A stretch of DNA of 64,000 bases from Adiantum capillus-veneris (Eukaryota > Streptophyta > Polypodiopsida > Polypodiales > Pteridaceae). Positions 1 to 11,314 of this stretch are shown here, piece after piece. Under the pieces are notes generated by a model. That model was not told where the DNA came from. It saw nothing but the letters and a program-made list of their open reading frames with translations, and did not search any database. The DNA lies in NCBI GenBank assembly GCA_014529385.2, contig CM043953.1:83954342-84018341 (forward strand). The letters run 5' to 3'. The first letter of the stretch is position 1. Each line of letters begins with the position of its first letter. A program made the translations under genes and the position numbers.

Positions 1-3000
1 TATTTTTGAGAAGCAGAGTGCAGCTTCACAGGTATACTGGCTTAGGAATCTTGTTGACTTGAAGATGAAAGAAGGGACACCTATGTCCAATCATCTGAAT
101 GAATTCAACACAATCTATAGTCAGTTGTCAGCTCAAGGTGTCAAGTTTGATGAACCTGTTAGAGCTATGTTCCTGTAGATCACATTGCCGGAAAGTTGGG
201 ACACTTTCCGCACAGCTTTGAGTAATTCTGGACCTCCAGATGGTTTGAACATAGCAGGTGTAGAAGGAAGTCTGCTTACTGAAGAAACCAATAGAAAGAC
301 AATGGGCAAAGGAAAAGGAACAGCCTTAGTTGTCAGGGGAAGGACCAAAGAAAAGTACAAAGGTGGAAAGAGGAATCAGTCTCGTAGCAACTCCCGCAGT
401 GCTAAAGGCAAGAGTGACATAGAATGCTACCATTGTGGCAAGAAGGGTCACATGAAAAGAGACTGCAGAGAATGGAAAGCAGAAAAAGGCAAAGAGAAAG
501 CTGAAGACCATGGTGAGAAGAACAAGTCCTCAGTGAAGATTCAAGAAATAAATGTGACAAAAATTGTTGCAAAGGATGACAGTCTAGTGTCAGGAGACAT
601 CTAGTTCTTAAAGAATACAATGGACTCAGCTCTTCTTACAGCATTTGATGGAAATGCACTGAGTGACTGGATTATAGAATCAGGGGCATCACTTCATGTG
701 TCTCCAAATAAGGAGTGGTTTACCTCTTATGTGACCACTAAAGATCATGTTCGGCTAGGCAATGGGCAGACATGTGAAATCTTAGGTGTTGGAGATGTTC
801 AATTGAAGTTTCAGAATGGCTCTTCTTTCACGCTGAAGAATGTGAGACATGTTCCCGCAATTACAAAGAGCTTGATCAACACAGGTTTACTTGATGATGC
901 TGGCTACGTCACCACTTTTGGACAGAACATGTGGAAGATATCCAAGGGTTCTATGACAGTAGCACATGGAGTAAAGTCTGGAGGACTTTACATGATTTAT
1001 GTATCAAATGTCTCTAAAAATGTAATCAATGTAACCGAGCAGCTGAACGTTTCTTTGTGGCATAGCCAGTTAGGACATATGTCCAAGAAGGGAATGGAAA
1101 TCTTGTCTCGTTCTGGTTATTTTCCTGGCTTTTCATTTAATGATTTTGAATTCTGTGAACATTGTCTGTATGGTAAGAAAACACAGCAACCACATAAGCA
1201 TAGAAGCAGTAGAAGAGATACACAGTTGGCACTTGTTCATAGTGATTTGTGTGGACCTATGCCTAACCTATCTCTAGGGGGAGCTTCTTACTTTATGACA
1301 TTTATAGATGATTAATCGAGGAAAGTATGGATTTACTTTTTCAAGCACAAGGATGAAGCGTTTAGTGTTTTCAAAACGTTTGTGACACTTGTGGAGAATG
1401 AGAGTGGCAAGAAGCTTAAATGCTTACGCATTGACAATGGTGGAGAGTATGTTTCAAAGGCCTTTCAGGACTTTTGTGAGTCAAAAGGTATAAAACGTGA
1501 ACTTACTGCTCCTTACAATCCTCCTCAAAATGGTGTTGCTGAGAGGATGAATAGGACCATACAAGAGAAGGTCAGAAGTATGTTGTCTAATGCACAACTG
1601 CCAAATGGGTTTTGGGTTGAACCTGTATCAACAGCTGTTCATCTTGTAAATAGATCTCCTAGCAAGGTTTTGCAGAAGGATTCAGTGCCAGAGATGGTAT
1701 GGTCAGGCAAAATGCCCTCATACAAGCATCTCAGAGTCTTTGTCTGTGAGGCATATACTCACGTTCCAAAGGAATTTAGGAACAAACTTGAGCCAAAGAG
1801 TAGAAAGTGCATCTTTCTAGGCTATGGTAATTCTGGTGAGATGGGGTACAGACTTTGGGATCCCGAATCCAGAATGGTTGTCCACTTGCAATGATGTTCA
1901 CTTTAATGAATCCAAATATCATTCCAAACCAGAGAGGGTTGAGGAGATTAGAAGAGTTGTCTTTCAAGAAGATGGACCTGCACGTGCAAGACAAAATGTC
2001 AGGGCTCAAGAGGAGCAAGGACAGGATAGATTGGAACCACAAGTTGTGGATGAGCCTGAGCCACCTATTGTGCGTAGATCTGAATGTGTCACACGACCTC
2101 CTGATAGGTTTGTTCCATCTATGAACTATGTCATGTTGACTGATTGCAATGAGCCTTCATGTTACAAGGAAGCAGTGCAAATGAAGGACTCCGGGAATTG
2201 GCAATTGGCTATGCAGTCAAAGATGACAGCTCTGCATAAAAACAAGACATGGAAGCTAGTTAAATTACCACAGGGCAAAAAGGCTCTACCTTGTAAATGG
2301 GTTTATAGGTATAAGATCACCGCTCATGACAGTCAGCCAAAGTACAAAGCAAGGCTTGTTGCCAAGGGCTTTAAGCAAGAACAAGGCATTGACTTTGATG
2401 AAGTCTTCTCTCCGGTGGTCAAGATGACTACATTGAGATGCTTTCTTGCATTGGTTGCCATATTAGATTTGGTGTTGCACCAAATGGATGTCAAGACAGC
2501 GTTCTTGCATGGTGATTTAGATGTGGAAATTTACATGCAGCAGCCAGAAGGGTTTGTTGAGAAAGGCAAGGAAGATTGGGTATGCCAGTTGTTAAAACAA
2601 TCACCGAGGGCATGGTACCATAAATTCCACAAGTTTATGCTTTCTCAAGGCTACAAACGTAGTAAGTTTGATCACTGTCTATATACAAAGAAGGCTAAGG
2701 ATGGTAGTTGGCTGATCCTTATTTTGTATGTGGATGACATGTTGATTGCTGGCAATCACTTGGAAGAAATTTCAGCTTTGAAGTCAAAGATGGAAAAATC
2801 GTTTGACATGAAAGACATGGGTGAGGCAAGTCATATACCTGGTATGCGCATTGAGAGAGACAGATCAAAGAAGGTTATTTGGTTATCTCAAACAGAGTAT
2901 ATTGACAAGGTTTTGCAACGTTTCAATATGGAGAAGGGAAAGGCACTGAGTGTTCCATTGCCACCATATGTGAAACTTAGCAAACAAGATTGTCCTGTGT

Positions 3001-3686
3001 CTGAGGAAGAACAGGCTGAAATGGATAAGATTCCATATGCGTCTGCAGTGGGTAGTTTAATGTATGCAATGATTTCTACTCGCCCAGACATTGCATTTGC
3101 AGTGGGAGTAGTAAGTCGATACATGTCAAACCTAGGCAAGAAACATTGGGAGGCAGTGAAAGGAATATTGAGATACCTGAAAGCTACAAAGAGTATGTGT
3201 ATATGCTATGGGAGTCAGAAGCTAAGTGTAAAGGGTTTTACAGACTCAGATTATGCAGGTAACTTAGACAACCGAAGGTCTACGTCAGGGTATGTCTTTA
3301 CATTGGCTGGTGGAGCAGTATCATGGCGTTCTAGATTACAAGATTGTGTTACTCAGTCTACTACAGAGGCTGAATATGTTGCAGCATCAGAGGCATGCAA
3401 AGAATCAATTTGGCTTAATCGACTAGTAACAGATTTGGGAATCAAAGAAGAGATGCCTGTGTTATATTGTGATAGTCAAAGTGCTATACAATTGGCTCGC
3501 AATCCAATTTATCACTCAAAGACAAAGCATGTGGATGTGAAGTATCATTTCATCAGGGAAATGCTCGAGGATAAGCAACTTCATCTTGTCAAAGTTCACA
3601 CCACAGAAAATCCTGCTGATCTACGTACAAAAGGACTTCCCTCAGAGAGCTTTGCGCATTTTCGCAAGCAGTTAGGTGTAGGGTAG
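1..3686 (+). pseudogene. Ty1/copia gag-pol pseudogene (element C1), 5' end outside window
   Basis: Polyprotein of a copia LTR retrotransposon in the order gag, protease, integrase, RT, RNase H. The gag tail carries a CCHC knuckle (CYHCGKKGHMKRDC, 425-466). The protease region reads WIIESGASLH near 671-700, so the expected catalytic Asp of D-S-G is Glu (codon 677-679). Integrase residues Asp (1244), Asp (1433) and Glu (1541) give the DD35E spacing. RT has the YVDD box at 2727-2738, and RNase H ends at the stop at 3684-3686. The gene is dead. In-frame stops lie at 176-178, 602-604 and 1313-1315, and the frame shifts at about 1885. Near 2590 the usual block between the Leu-Lys and the Gln-Ser-Pro-Arg-Ala-Trp-Tyr motif is shortened, losing about seven residues of RT. 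Family and order are secure; activity is excluded by what is visible. Confidence 0.93.
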
Positions 3687-3750
3687 TACATCACTTCTCT
3701 ACATCGCTTGTATATTAGCTTGTATAGTAGCTTCTCTCACACTTAAAGTA

Positions 3751-3800
3751 CCACATTGGACTTTAAGTGGGAGGTTGTTGGGGTATAAAGCCCAATGTGG
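3751..3800. repeat. 15-bp inverted repeat bracketing the PPT/LTR junction of C1
   Basis: Arms 3751-3765 (CCACATTGGACTTTA) and 3786-3800 (TAAAGCCCAATGTGG) are complementary at 14 of 15 positions. The 20-base loop contains the polypurine tract and the first bases of the LTR. A shorter repeat (ACTTAAAGT / ACTTTAAGT) overlaps the left arm. Confidence 0.75.
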
Positions 3801-3967
3801 TTGCCCAGGTAAGTGGGCGGGCCGCCAGGTATGTACACATATTCTTTTCTTAAAACCTAATAAGAACTCACTATGCTCTACACATTACAGTAGAGCGAGT
3901 TCACCATATCGTCGTGCTCTTCTTCTCGCACTCTCTCTCGCATCGCACTTCCGCTCGTACTCCTTCA
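3776..3967 (+). repeat. Probable 3' LTR of copia element C1
   Basis: A purine-rich tract (AAGTGGGAGG, 3765-3774) follows the pol stop by about 80 bases. One base later comes TGTTGGGG, the usual copia LTR start. The right end is placed at a CA at 3966-3967 because unrelated minus-strand ORF sequence begins there. The 5' LTR is outside the window, so the 192-bp length is unverified. Confidence 0.55.
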
Positions 3968-4704
3968 GGCAGCTGGTAGATCTTCAATCATTCCCAAAGC
4001 TTGGTATGCTATTCTTGTTAGCATCGTCCCTGCGTTCATGTAGCTTTTGTTTTTTGCCGAGCTTTTCAAATTTGCTTCGACCAAGTTTTCCAAAATGTAA
4101 GAACCGTAGTCGTAGCGAATGGTTCTATTTTCGGTTGTCGCTAGAGCCATGAACACAGCAATGTGCAGGATTGGCTCGGTGTAGAGAGGAGGCTTTTGTA
4201 CTTTGAAATGCTGAGAGATCAATCTCATCGGCAATTTCAGCTCTCCGTATATCATGTAATTGTATATGTATTTGTTTCCTTTTGCTTTGACGAATGCCTT
4301 CTCATTATCCAATGACTTTGTCTTTGCCAGCAAGTCGTGTTGCCCTGGAAGGAAATGAAAAGCTTCGTTGATGATTTCTTTCGTGATCTTTACTTTCACC
4401 TTCAATCCATCCTTGTCCGTGAGCATTGCCTACCCATCAAATTGTATCGAGCTCATGAGCTCGTGGGCCTCATGTAATCTGTTCCCCATGGCTGTAATCT
4501 GAAAAATTGCTCCAAATGCACAACTCGCACTGTCTCTATTACCTCCGGCCTTCGGTGGAGGTTCCATATCTCTCGTGGCATGATAGTTGTCTTTACCATG
4601 TCACCATCGGTATCCTTAAACTTCGAGATGAATATGTGGGCAGGGATCTGAGCTAGTATTTCATCCGAGATGTGAGCCTTTTCATTTGTAGCGAGCTTCT
4701 CCAC
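3965..4704 (-). pseudogene. Unrecognised ORF relic between C1 and G1
   Basis: Two open stretches on the minus strand, 4704-4453 and 4426-3965, read almost continuously apart from a stop between them. The first contains HISDEILAQIPAHIFISKF and the second contains RTIRYDYGSYILENLVEAN. Composition is ordinary for a soluble protein, with no membrane segment or zinc knuckle. I do not recognise the family. It could be an accessory ORF of a gypsy element, since it sits directly beyond the truncated G1 LTR on the same strand, or a captured host gene fragment. No ATG opens the first stretch (the first possible start is a GTG), so it is probably a fragment. Confidence 0.35.
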
Positions 4705-4717
4705 TTCATACTACAAG

Positions 4718-5051
4718 TGTGATTGTAGAGTATAGTATCACTCCACTCCTCTAGATGGCATAACTAACTTCAAGCTTCTCCATGCACCTATGTGTAGTGA
4801 TGGAATAGAGCACTCACAATGCACACACTCTACACAACTAGGCTTGAAGAGTGGTGTGTTATGTGTTGAGAATGGTGTGGTGTAGTGTGATCATGTGATC
4901 CTTTACAAGGGAGAGAAGGGCTCTATTTATAGGTTTTAGAAGCCCCGATTAGGATTAGGCCTAATCAAGTTTATTTGAAGGAATAAAAGATTATGCATTT
5001 TTTTATTATTATTTTTAATGAGAGTGGGTCTCTATTGTCCTTTGAGTCACA
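4718..5051 (-). repeat. Truncated 3' LTR of G1 (first about 334 bp of U3)
   Basis: Direct repeat of 9923-10256 with only scattered differences; similarity runs from about 4714 to 5055. It contains the minus-strand TATA box (TATAAATA, plus-strand 4924-4931). Only the first third of the LTR is present, judged by the 5' LTR, which continues to 9298. Integrase coding sequence runs straight into it with no recognisable polypurine tract. Confidence 0.75.
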
Positions 5052-6392
5052 CGGATTGAAAGCCTTCTTAACTATGTATGGCCCTTGCCATCTAGTTTCA
5101 AATTTGGCATCAAAACGATTGTCGAGTCGATTGTCGAGTCGATTGTCATACCTTAGCACAAGATCTCCTTCATTGATGCCTTTGTCCTTTAGTTTCTTGT
5201 CAAGATTCTCCTTCGTCTGCGTAGCTTTCCTCTTGTAGCACTCGTATGCTGCTTCTCTTTTCCACTCAAGCTTAGCTAAGGTAAGAAGTCGATCCATCCA
5301 TGCTTCTTGATCATCTTGTGCTGCTTTGCCATGAAGTCGTATTGTTGGGATGTTGAGCTCAATTGGTTGTAAAGCCTCTTGACCATAGACCAAGTGAAAT
5401 GGTGTAAACTCCGTGACTTCCCTATATGTGGTTCGATACGCCCACAAGGCACCATCCAAGAAGTCATCCCACAACTTTGTCTTGTTTCTCACCATCTTTC
5501 TAATGATGCCTGTAATGACACCATTAGCTTTTTCTACCAGACCATTGGATTGGGGATAGTAGGGTGTACTATGACGATGTAGAATGTGAAGTTCTTCACA
5601 GACCTCTGTGAGCAAGCCCTTTCTAAACCTTAGACCATTATCAGAAACAATCTCCAAAGGTGTGCCAAATCTGCAACAAATGTGAGTGCACACAAACTTG
5701 CTAACTGTCTTCTCATTCACTCTTGCCACACTTTGAGCTTCTACCCACCTAGTCATGTAGTCTATGTCCACCAAGATATACAATTTTCCATTTTTAGTCC
5801 TGGGAAATGGACCCATAGCATCAATGCCCCATTTTTCAAATGGACCATTTGCAAGGACTAACTGACGTGGACCATGTAACAGGCGCTTGTTTCCATTAAT
5901 CTGACAGTTGTGACAGCTTTTACACCAATGTTGAATATCAATGTGCAAGCTTGGCCAAACATATCCGGCAAGCAAAATATTTTTTGCAGTGAGTTCCTGT
6001 GCAAAATGACCACCACACGCTTCCTCATGCAATCCTTTTAGAATGGCTGGGATTTCCTGAATAGATGGTACTCTTTTGCACACTTGATCCTTTCCTCTTT
6101 GATAGAGGGATCCTTCTAGGAAGAGATACGTGCTTGCCTTCTTCATGAGTCTCCTCTTCTGAGCCTTCGTGAAGTCTTGTGGAAACTCACCCTCCAAAAT
6201 GTAGCTAATAATGGGAGTCAATGACTCCAATCCCTGGCATCGCGATTGCTTGACAATTGCTGCCACCATGATGACCTGCACTTCTTTCTCAGCACATGTA
6301 ACTACTTGTTGTGCAAGTAAATCGGCATCTTCATTTTGTTTCCTAGGAATATGATATAGTTGCACTTCTTCAAACTGATTAAACATCCTACG
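4971..6392 (-). pseudogene. G1 integrase with tail of second RNase H
   Basis: Open for about 470 codons. It starts in the last residues of the archaeal-type RNase H (YHIPRKQNEDADLLAQQ), then an HHCC zinc-binding domain (His pair in LHEEACGGHF, Cys pair in CKSCHNC). The catalytic core follows with Asp in WGIDAMGP, Asp in IVSDNG and Glu in NGLVEKANG, and then the C-terminal region. In-phase RLDN units repeat near 5105-5150, a small expansion of the motif DNRFD seen in G2. The last codons are fused to LTR sequence, so the natural C-terminus is lost. It lacks its own start because RT has been deleted upstream. The integrase motifs are intact, but the polyprotein context is gone. Confidence 0.85.
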
Positions 6393-7470
6393 AATGGCAA
6401 GTGATCTCTTTTTGTTTCCTCATTGAGTGGACGGTAATCCACACACACCCTCCACTTGCCATTTTTCTTAGGAGTGACACCAATAGGAGAGAACCACTCT
6501 GAATTCTCCACTGGATAAATGAAACCTGCTGCTAGAATCTTTCTTACCTCCTTGAGTAAAGCCTGCTCCTTGATGACTCCTAGCCTTCGTAGATTTTGAG
6601 GCTTAGGTGTGGCCTCTGGCTTCAACTCAATTTTGTGTTGAACAGCATCTACTCCACGCACATCAGTGTAGTCTTTATCAAAAAGCCTAGGAAATTTCCT
6701 TAGCACACATTTGAACTCCTCTCTTTTGTCCTTTGTGAGTGTTGTAGATAGCATACCTTCTAGCATTCTTTCATCTTCCACTTTTTGGTTCTCTTGGGAA
6801 CCTACCTCTTCCAAACCTGGGCCAGAGGTCTCTTGGTTGTTTGAATTAAACCTTACCCCCATGACTTCGATGGAAGACTCCTCTTCAGTAATGCTGCCGC
6901 TACTTTCTCCTTCTGAAGTGCTATCGGTCCAGCCTTCCTCCGTCTCACTTTGAGATGATTCTTCATGGAGCTCCTCTTGGCGTTGCTCCTTCATGTCAAA
7001 GACAACCTTCTTATGATTGTCATTCCTGAAAATTAGCTTTCCACTCTCCCAATCCTGCAAAGCTCGCATTTTCATTAGCCATGGTCTCCCTAGGATAAAT
7101 GGGTAACCATTTCCCTTGGTCGACATAACATAAAAATCCACCGCCTTCTTAATGCCAAAGGCCTCTACAAAAACATTTTTACAAATGCCTACACACCTAG
7201 CTTTGCTATTGTTTGCCATCTTGACTTTAATTTCAGGTGTCTCATGGATGTGCATGCCTAGTTTTTGCATGAGTCCCTCTATCATGATGCAAATTTGTGC
7301 ACCCCCATCCACTAGACCTTTCCTAACCCATCTTCCTTTGATGTAACAATCTAGCACAGGTGTAATATCCTCATTCATTTCAGCATGTGAAATTTTTACA
7401 ACACGCACACTCTCTTTTACCTTTCTCCTAGTGCTAACTACCTTTGTTAAATCCCTCCTAACTTGTGGGC
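6393..7470 (-). pseudogene. G1 protease and truncated reverse transcriptase
   Basis: The open region encodes an aspartic protease with LVDGGAQICIM as active-site loop (Asp-Gly-Gly where Asp-Thr/Ser-Gly is usual), followed by LGRPWL. An acidic Ser/Glu linker leads to the RT N-terminus (VTPKKNGKWRVCVDYRPLN). RT stops at KRDHLPF, where the deletion joins it, out of frame, to the end of RNase H. By comparison with G2, gag and pol were once one reading frame. Here the link is broken between about 7409 and 7515 by a frameshift and stop. The same DGG loop occurs in G2, so it is a family trait and not decay. Confidence 0.82.
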
Positions 7471-7515
7471 ATAATGCAAGAAACTAAGGCCATGTGATAT
7501 CAGGACCCTTACCTC

Positions 7516-8705
7516 TCATGTCTTCCAAGAAGTTGTATGAGCCATACCATGTCCAAGAGGGAAGTCTTGGAGATTGATACGACGTCGAGTTCTCTTAGCT
7601 TCCTTGGTCTCCTTTGCCTTCTTACCTCGTCCATGGTCACTCTGTGATGTGACACCTTCTTTCTCCTTCCATTTTCCACGGCCACGCTTAATGCCATTTG
7701 CTTCCATGTCAACCTCTTTTGAATTTGTCACCTCTACCACATGCACATTTGGGTCTGGGAAAGGTGGAACTCCTTCCACTCCTTGTGGAGGTGTTCTATC
7801 TCCATTTGGCCTTTGTAGAAGCCGTGGTTGCTGACTAGTTCCTTCACCTGCATTCATCACTGGGTAATTCAAGTTAGGCCTCCTTGGCTCCCCACGGGGC
7901 CAAGGACAATTATACATCCCATGTCCAGACTCACCGCAATTACAACATTGCAAGACTCTCCTAGGTTGTGAATCTTGCTCTTCAGAATTCTTTGCTTGTC
8001 CCTTTGGACCTACAACTTGTGCAAGGTTAATTGACAAGATGCTTAAAGATTCATTTAAATTCTCAATCACTTCCGTCGTTACCTCAGGAAGCTCCCTAGA
8101 TGTCGATGCTTGTGACTTACCTTTGGGTCTAAGACCTTCTATTGGAAACTCCCCCCTTAGGCACTTAAGTTTTCTATATTTCTCAGCAGCCCTAGTTTCA
8201 GCTGCATCAAAGGTAGCAAGTGCACCCGCCTCAACTTTTGTCTTAAGGTCAGGAAAGAGTCCGGCTATGAACCTCTCCTTCTTTAGGAACTCTGCACTAT
8301 CACCAGGGTTAGCAACATTTCGTATCCATAGAGCCCAAAGACATAGAAACTCTTGCTTGTACAAGTAGTAGTCATCTAAGTCTTTTTGCTTATGAGAAAC
8401 AATGTCTTGCCATAGCTTTTGAGTGTTTTGGGGATCAAAGAAGTATCTCTTGAAATGATTCACAACTTCCGTGTAATTCCCTTTATTTTCCTCAGGCAAC
8501 GAGTGAAACCAAGTGCTAGCATCTTTCCTAAGGACCACTTCAAACATCTCTACACGTTCTTGATCAGTTACTATCCTCTTGATACGACAAGACATCTTGA
8601 AATTCGCTAAAAATAATTTTGCATCCTCTCTAGGCTCTCCAAAGAAAAGAGGATATCCAGACATTTGGCGTTGGCTCTCCATTGAATTGATTTTAAAGTG
8701 ACGCA
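7516..8705 (-). CDS. G1 gag
   Basis: About 396 codons from the ATG at 8705-8703, a more plausible start than upstream non-ATG codons because the next residues resemble the G2 gag opening. The N-terminal half is a retrotransposon capsid domain (MSGYPLFFGEPREDAKLF, then a WFHSLPEENKG segment). A CCHC knuckle (CCNCGESGHGMYNC) lies at plus-strand 7907-7948. The tail is basic and rich in Lys/Arg. Gag packages the RNA and forms the particle. The frame is open, but it ends early relative to G2, where it runs on into pol. Confidence 0.8.
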
Positions 8706-9006
8706 TTTTTGTTTTTTCTTTCTTTAAAAGATTTACACAATAATATTTTCTAAATTGCAATCTATTCTACAACAAAATACAAATATTCATATCAAATGAC
8801 CTATGATAATCAATAAGAGGTAGAATGACAAGGTTTGGTGACGCGAGAATTTCTCCTACTCTTTGAGCACCAAACATGAACACCATACGTTGTTAAAAAT
8901 GGATTTCTCTACTAACTACAATGTTTACTCTAATGTGTGGAGTGAAATGAAAGGGGAAAACCTATATTCTTGGGCCATTATCCATGGTCTATGCATGACC
9001 TAATTC

Positions 9007-9219
9007 TTAAAACAAAACAAAAATATAGACGTCCAAACTAAGGTCGTACCTAATGAGAGGCAAAATAAAAGGATTTACTGATGCGTTTATCTCTGCCAGC
9101 CTAAGGGGACCTAAAACTCTACGAATGACACGTTGAAATTGCAACTTAGTACTAACAATTATGTGTACATTTTGCCTTGCAATCGGAATGAAAGGATCAT
9201 ATAGATTTTCGTGATTCAT
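9007..9219 (-). CDS. Conserved leader ORF of G1, 70 codons, unknown function
   Basis: A short ORF between the PBS and gag. Residues such as IIVSTKLQFQRVI and ASVNPFILPLI align along the whole length with the relic at 11102-11314 and, more distantly, with the leader ORFs of G2 at 20292-20510 and 33439-33657. Shared features are an Asn in position 2, a central Lys-Leu/Leu-Lys with Phe/Tyr-Gln, a Leu-Gly, an Ala-Ser, Pro-Phe-Ile/Val-Leu-Pro-Leu, and a hydrophobic C-terminus. It is too short for a known retroelement protein. It could be a regulatory upstream ORF or a small accessory protein. Position and order (PBS, this ORF, gag) match G2. Confidence 0.6.
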   Translation of the reverse strand: MNHENLYDPFIPIARQNVHIIVSTKLQFQRVIRRVLGPLRLAEINASVNPFILPLIRYDLSLDVYIFVLF

Positions 9220-9273
9220 GCAACCTACTTGACTATGCTAAAGGTTGAACCTACACAAAAACATACACAAGTT

Positions 9274-9294
9274 GGATCCTCCGTGGGGGCACCA
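9274..9294 (-). promoter_or_regulatory. Primer-binding site of G1
   Basis: On the minus strand TGGTGCCCCCACGGAGGATC begins three bases after the LTR end. Its complement ends in CCA as a tRNA 3' end does. The first eleven bases are identical in G2 and G3. I could not name the tRNA. Confidence 0.6.
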
Positions 9295-9297
9295 ATT

Positions 9298-10256
9298 TGA
9301 GGCGGTCCGGGGCAGGCAACAAGAAGAGCGGCCTCTAAACACCCTTCGAAACTCTCGTGCTGCTCAATTGGGGCTAGGGCAAGCACAATCAGAGACAACA
9401 ACAACCCATAGCCAGAAACCAAACAAGAAAAGGGGCACCACCTAGTTGTAGATGCGAACTAGGACGCACGTGATATCTCCTTGTACTCAAACGCACAAAG
9501 AGAGGGGAATGCAAGATAGCAACAAAAATCAAACACAAAAATTCATTACGCGAGAGAGAGGTAAAGAGCACAAATCAACTTAAGCAACTCAGTCTTAGAG
9601 TTAAAGACTAGATGCACACAAAGCTTGATGAGAAATAGAGGAACAACACAAAACTTGACCTTGTTGCCAATACACAAATTCTCTTAGGGTCACGGGAGCC
9701 CTCTCACCGAGCACCCTCTTACAATTTACCTTTTAGGCAAACAATTCAACAAGCCCTCAAACCACCAAGCATGAAATGGCACAACAAACTTCAAGGACAA
9801 TATACCTTCAACCACCTGATGAGCCAACTTATCAAGTCAATTTGGAGAGAAGAGTCGTAGTTGCAGCATACAATTGCACCCAAAACTATGAATCTTATTT
9901 ATGGACAAGACTAGGCTTCAAGTGTGATTGCAGAGTATAGTATCACTCCACTCCTCTAGATGGCATAACTAACTTCAAGCTTCTCCATGCACCTATGTGT
10001 AGTGATGGAATAGAGCACTCACAATGCACACACTCTACACAACTAGGCTTGAAGAGTGGTGTGTTATGTGTTGAGAATGGTGTGGTGTAGTGTGATCATG
10101 TGATCCTTTACAAGGGAGAGAAGGGCTCTATTTATAGGTTTTAGAAGCCCTGATTAGGATTAGGCCTAATCAAGTTTATTTGAAGGAATAAAAGATTATG
10201 CATTTTTTTATTATTATTTTTAATGAGGGTTGGTCTCTCTTGTCCTTTGAGTCACA
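9298..10256 (-). repeat. 5' LTR of G1 (about 959 bp)
   Basis: Starts TGTGACTC at 10256 and ends in CA at 9299-9298, just before the PBS. Minus-strand TATAAATA lies at plus-strand 10129-10136. The last part (9350-9450) resembles the end of the G2 LTR, including CTAGGTGGTGCCCC and TTTAGAGGCCG. The left-hand LTR copy retains only the first 334 bp. Confidence 0.7.
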
Positions 10257-11101
10257 TGGATGTGGACTCAAGGGAAGAGAATTATTGAGGATGATAGGAG
10301 AGAGGATTGAGTGAATAATTTGGGAGTGCCTACTCTAGTAGAGGGTGCATTTTACAATAAGGTTAGTGGTTAGTAGTTAGTAATTATCACTAAAAAATAT
10401 TTACAAAATCATTCACCAAATGGTGAGATATATGATGAGAAAAGTTAGAGAAGGGGTGAGCTTGTAAAGAGAGGTTGAAGCTTTGGAGAAGTTGACATTC
10501 ACCTCTTTACAACACCGGTAGAAGAAGCGGTCAGCATGGCGAAGTAGCACGTGTCGATGAAGCTATGCTATAGCTGCTTGTGAGGATTAGGACTTATGAA
10601 TTTGTTTAGGCTTAGGTAGGGCAAACTATCGAGCAGACCCAAGAAATAAATCATAAAAATTATTTATTTTAAAAAGTTAGGCCAAGGGGGTTCAATTTGG
10701 GTGAACTGTCACCACACATCTTCCCACTTAAGAATTTGATTGATGCAAGGAATGACTCATTAGATTCCTCTAACCTAGAACTACATGAAAATCATGCCAA
10801 ATGTCCACCATGGTGTAATAACATCTTTCAAAAGCGTGTACAAGATATTTTTGCAAGAGGTTTCCAAAAACAAAAACTTGTTCTAATGGACTGGTTTGGA
10901 TATGCAAGTTCTACAAACAGGTTCACAAAATTGTCATCACTAATCCTCTTAGGACTCTAAACGCTCCTATCTAGGAAGAATGGGATAATTGGCTCTAGAA
11001 ATTGATGAAGCATGTCCATGTGGCACACAGATCAATGTACATGTGTGACACTACCCTTCTATACTGTAACTTTTCTTTTGATATAGGTATAGTATTTTTA
11101 T
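10257..11101. other. AT-rich region without identified gene
   Basis: No protein family is recognisable. An 87-codon open stretch at 10697-10960 (plus) lies shortly upstream of the leader-ORF relic at 11102. It may be the 5' leader of a fourth gypsy element whose gag is missing, but there is no clear LTR end or PBS. Confidence 0.4.
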
Positions 11102-11314
11102 ATGAACCAAGAGGACTTGTACACGCAATTAACTCCAATCACTAGACTAAACATTTATATCATAGTAAGCACAAAATTACAATTCCAAAAAACAACTTGT
11201 ATCTTGTTTGGTTGGCAAAGCTTGAATGCCATTAACTCATCTATTAACCGTTTCATTTTGCCCATGATAAGACACGACCAAAGCCTCGACACAAAGCGGG
11301 GCTTCTTTGATTGA
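11102..11314 (+). pseudogene. Orphan relic of the gypsy leader ORF
   Basis: Seventy codons that align with the G1 leader ORF over nearly the whole length: both share IIVSTKLQFQ, and FILPMIRHD here matches FILPLIRYD there. The C-terminus diverges. It points away from G1 on the opposite strand and no gag follows, so it is a fragment of another element of the same group. Confidence 0.6.

Larger units (their letters stand above)
4714..10256 (-). mobile_element. Ty3/gypsy element G1 (Tat-like), internally deleted
   Basis: Read on the minus strand: 5' LTR (10256-9298), PBS (9294-9274), a leader ORF, gag, protease, the start of RT, then directly the tail of the second RNase H, integrase, and a fragment of the 3' LTR. 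The RT palm, the first RNase H and most of the second RNase H are missing at a junction near 6390-6402. The 3' LTR is cut at about 4714. G1 is therefore non-autonomous and old. A target-site duplication cannot be identified because the left end is truncated. Confidence 0.85.

Noticed and set aside
4718-5051. Complete 334-bp G1 LTR bounded by TGTGA...TCACA
   Set aside because: The matching right-hand copy continues 625 bp further to a CA directly before a PBS at 9294. The 334-bp segment is therefore only the start of the LTR, and the apparent inverted ends are probably chance.
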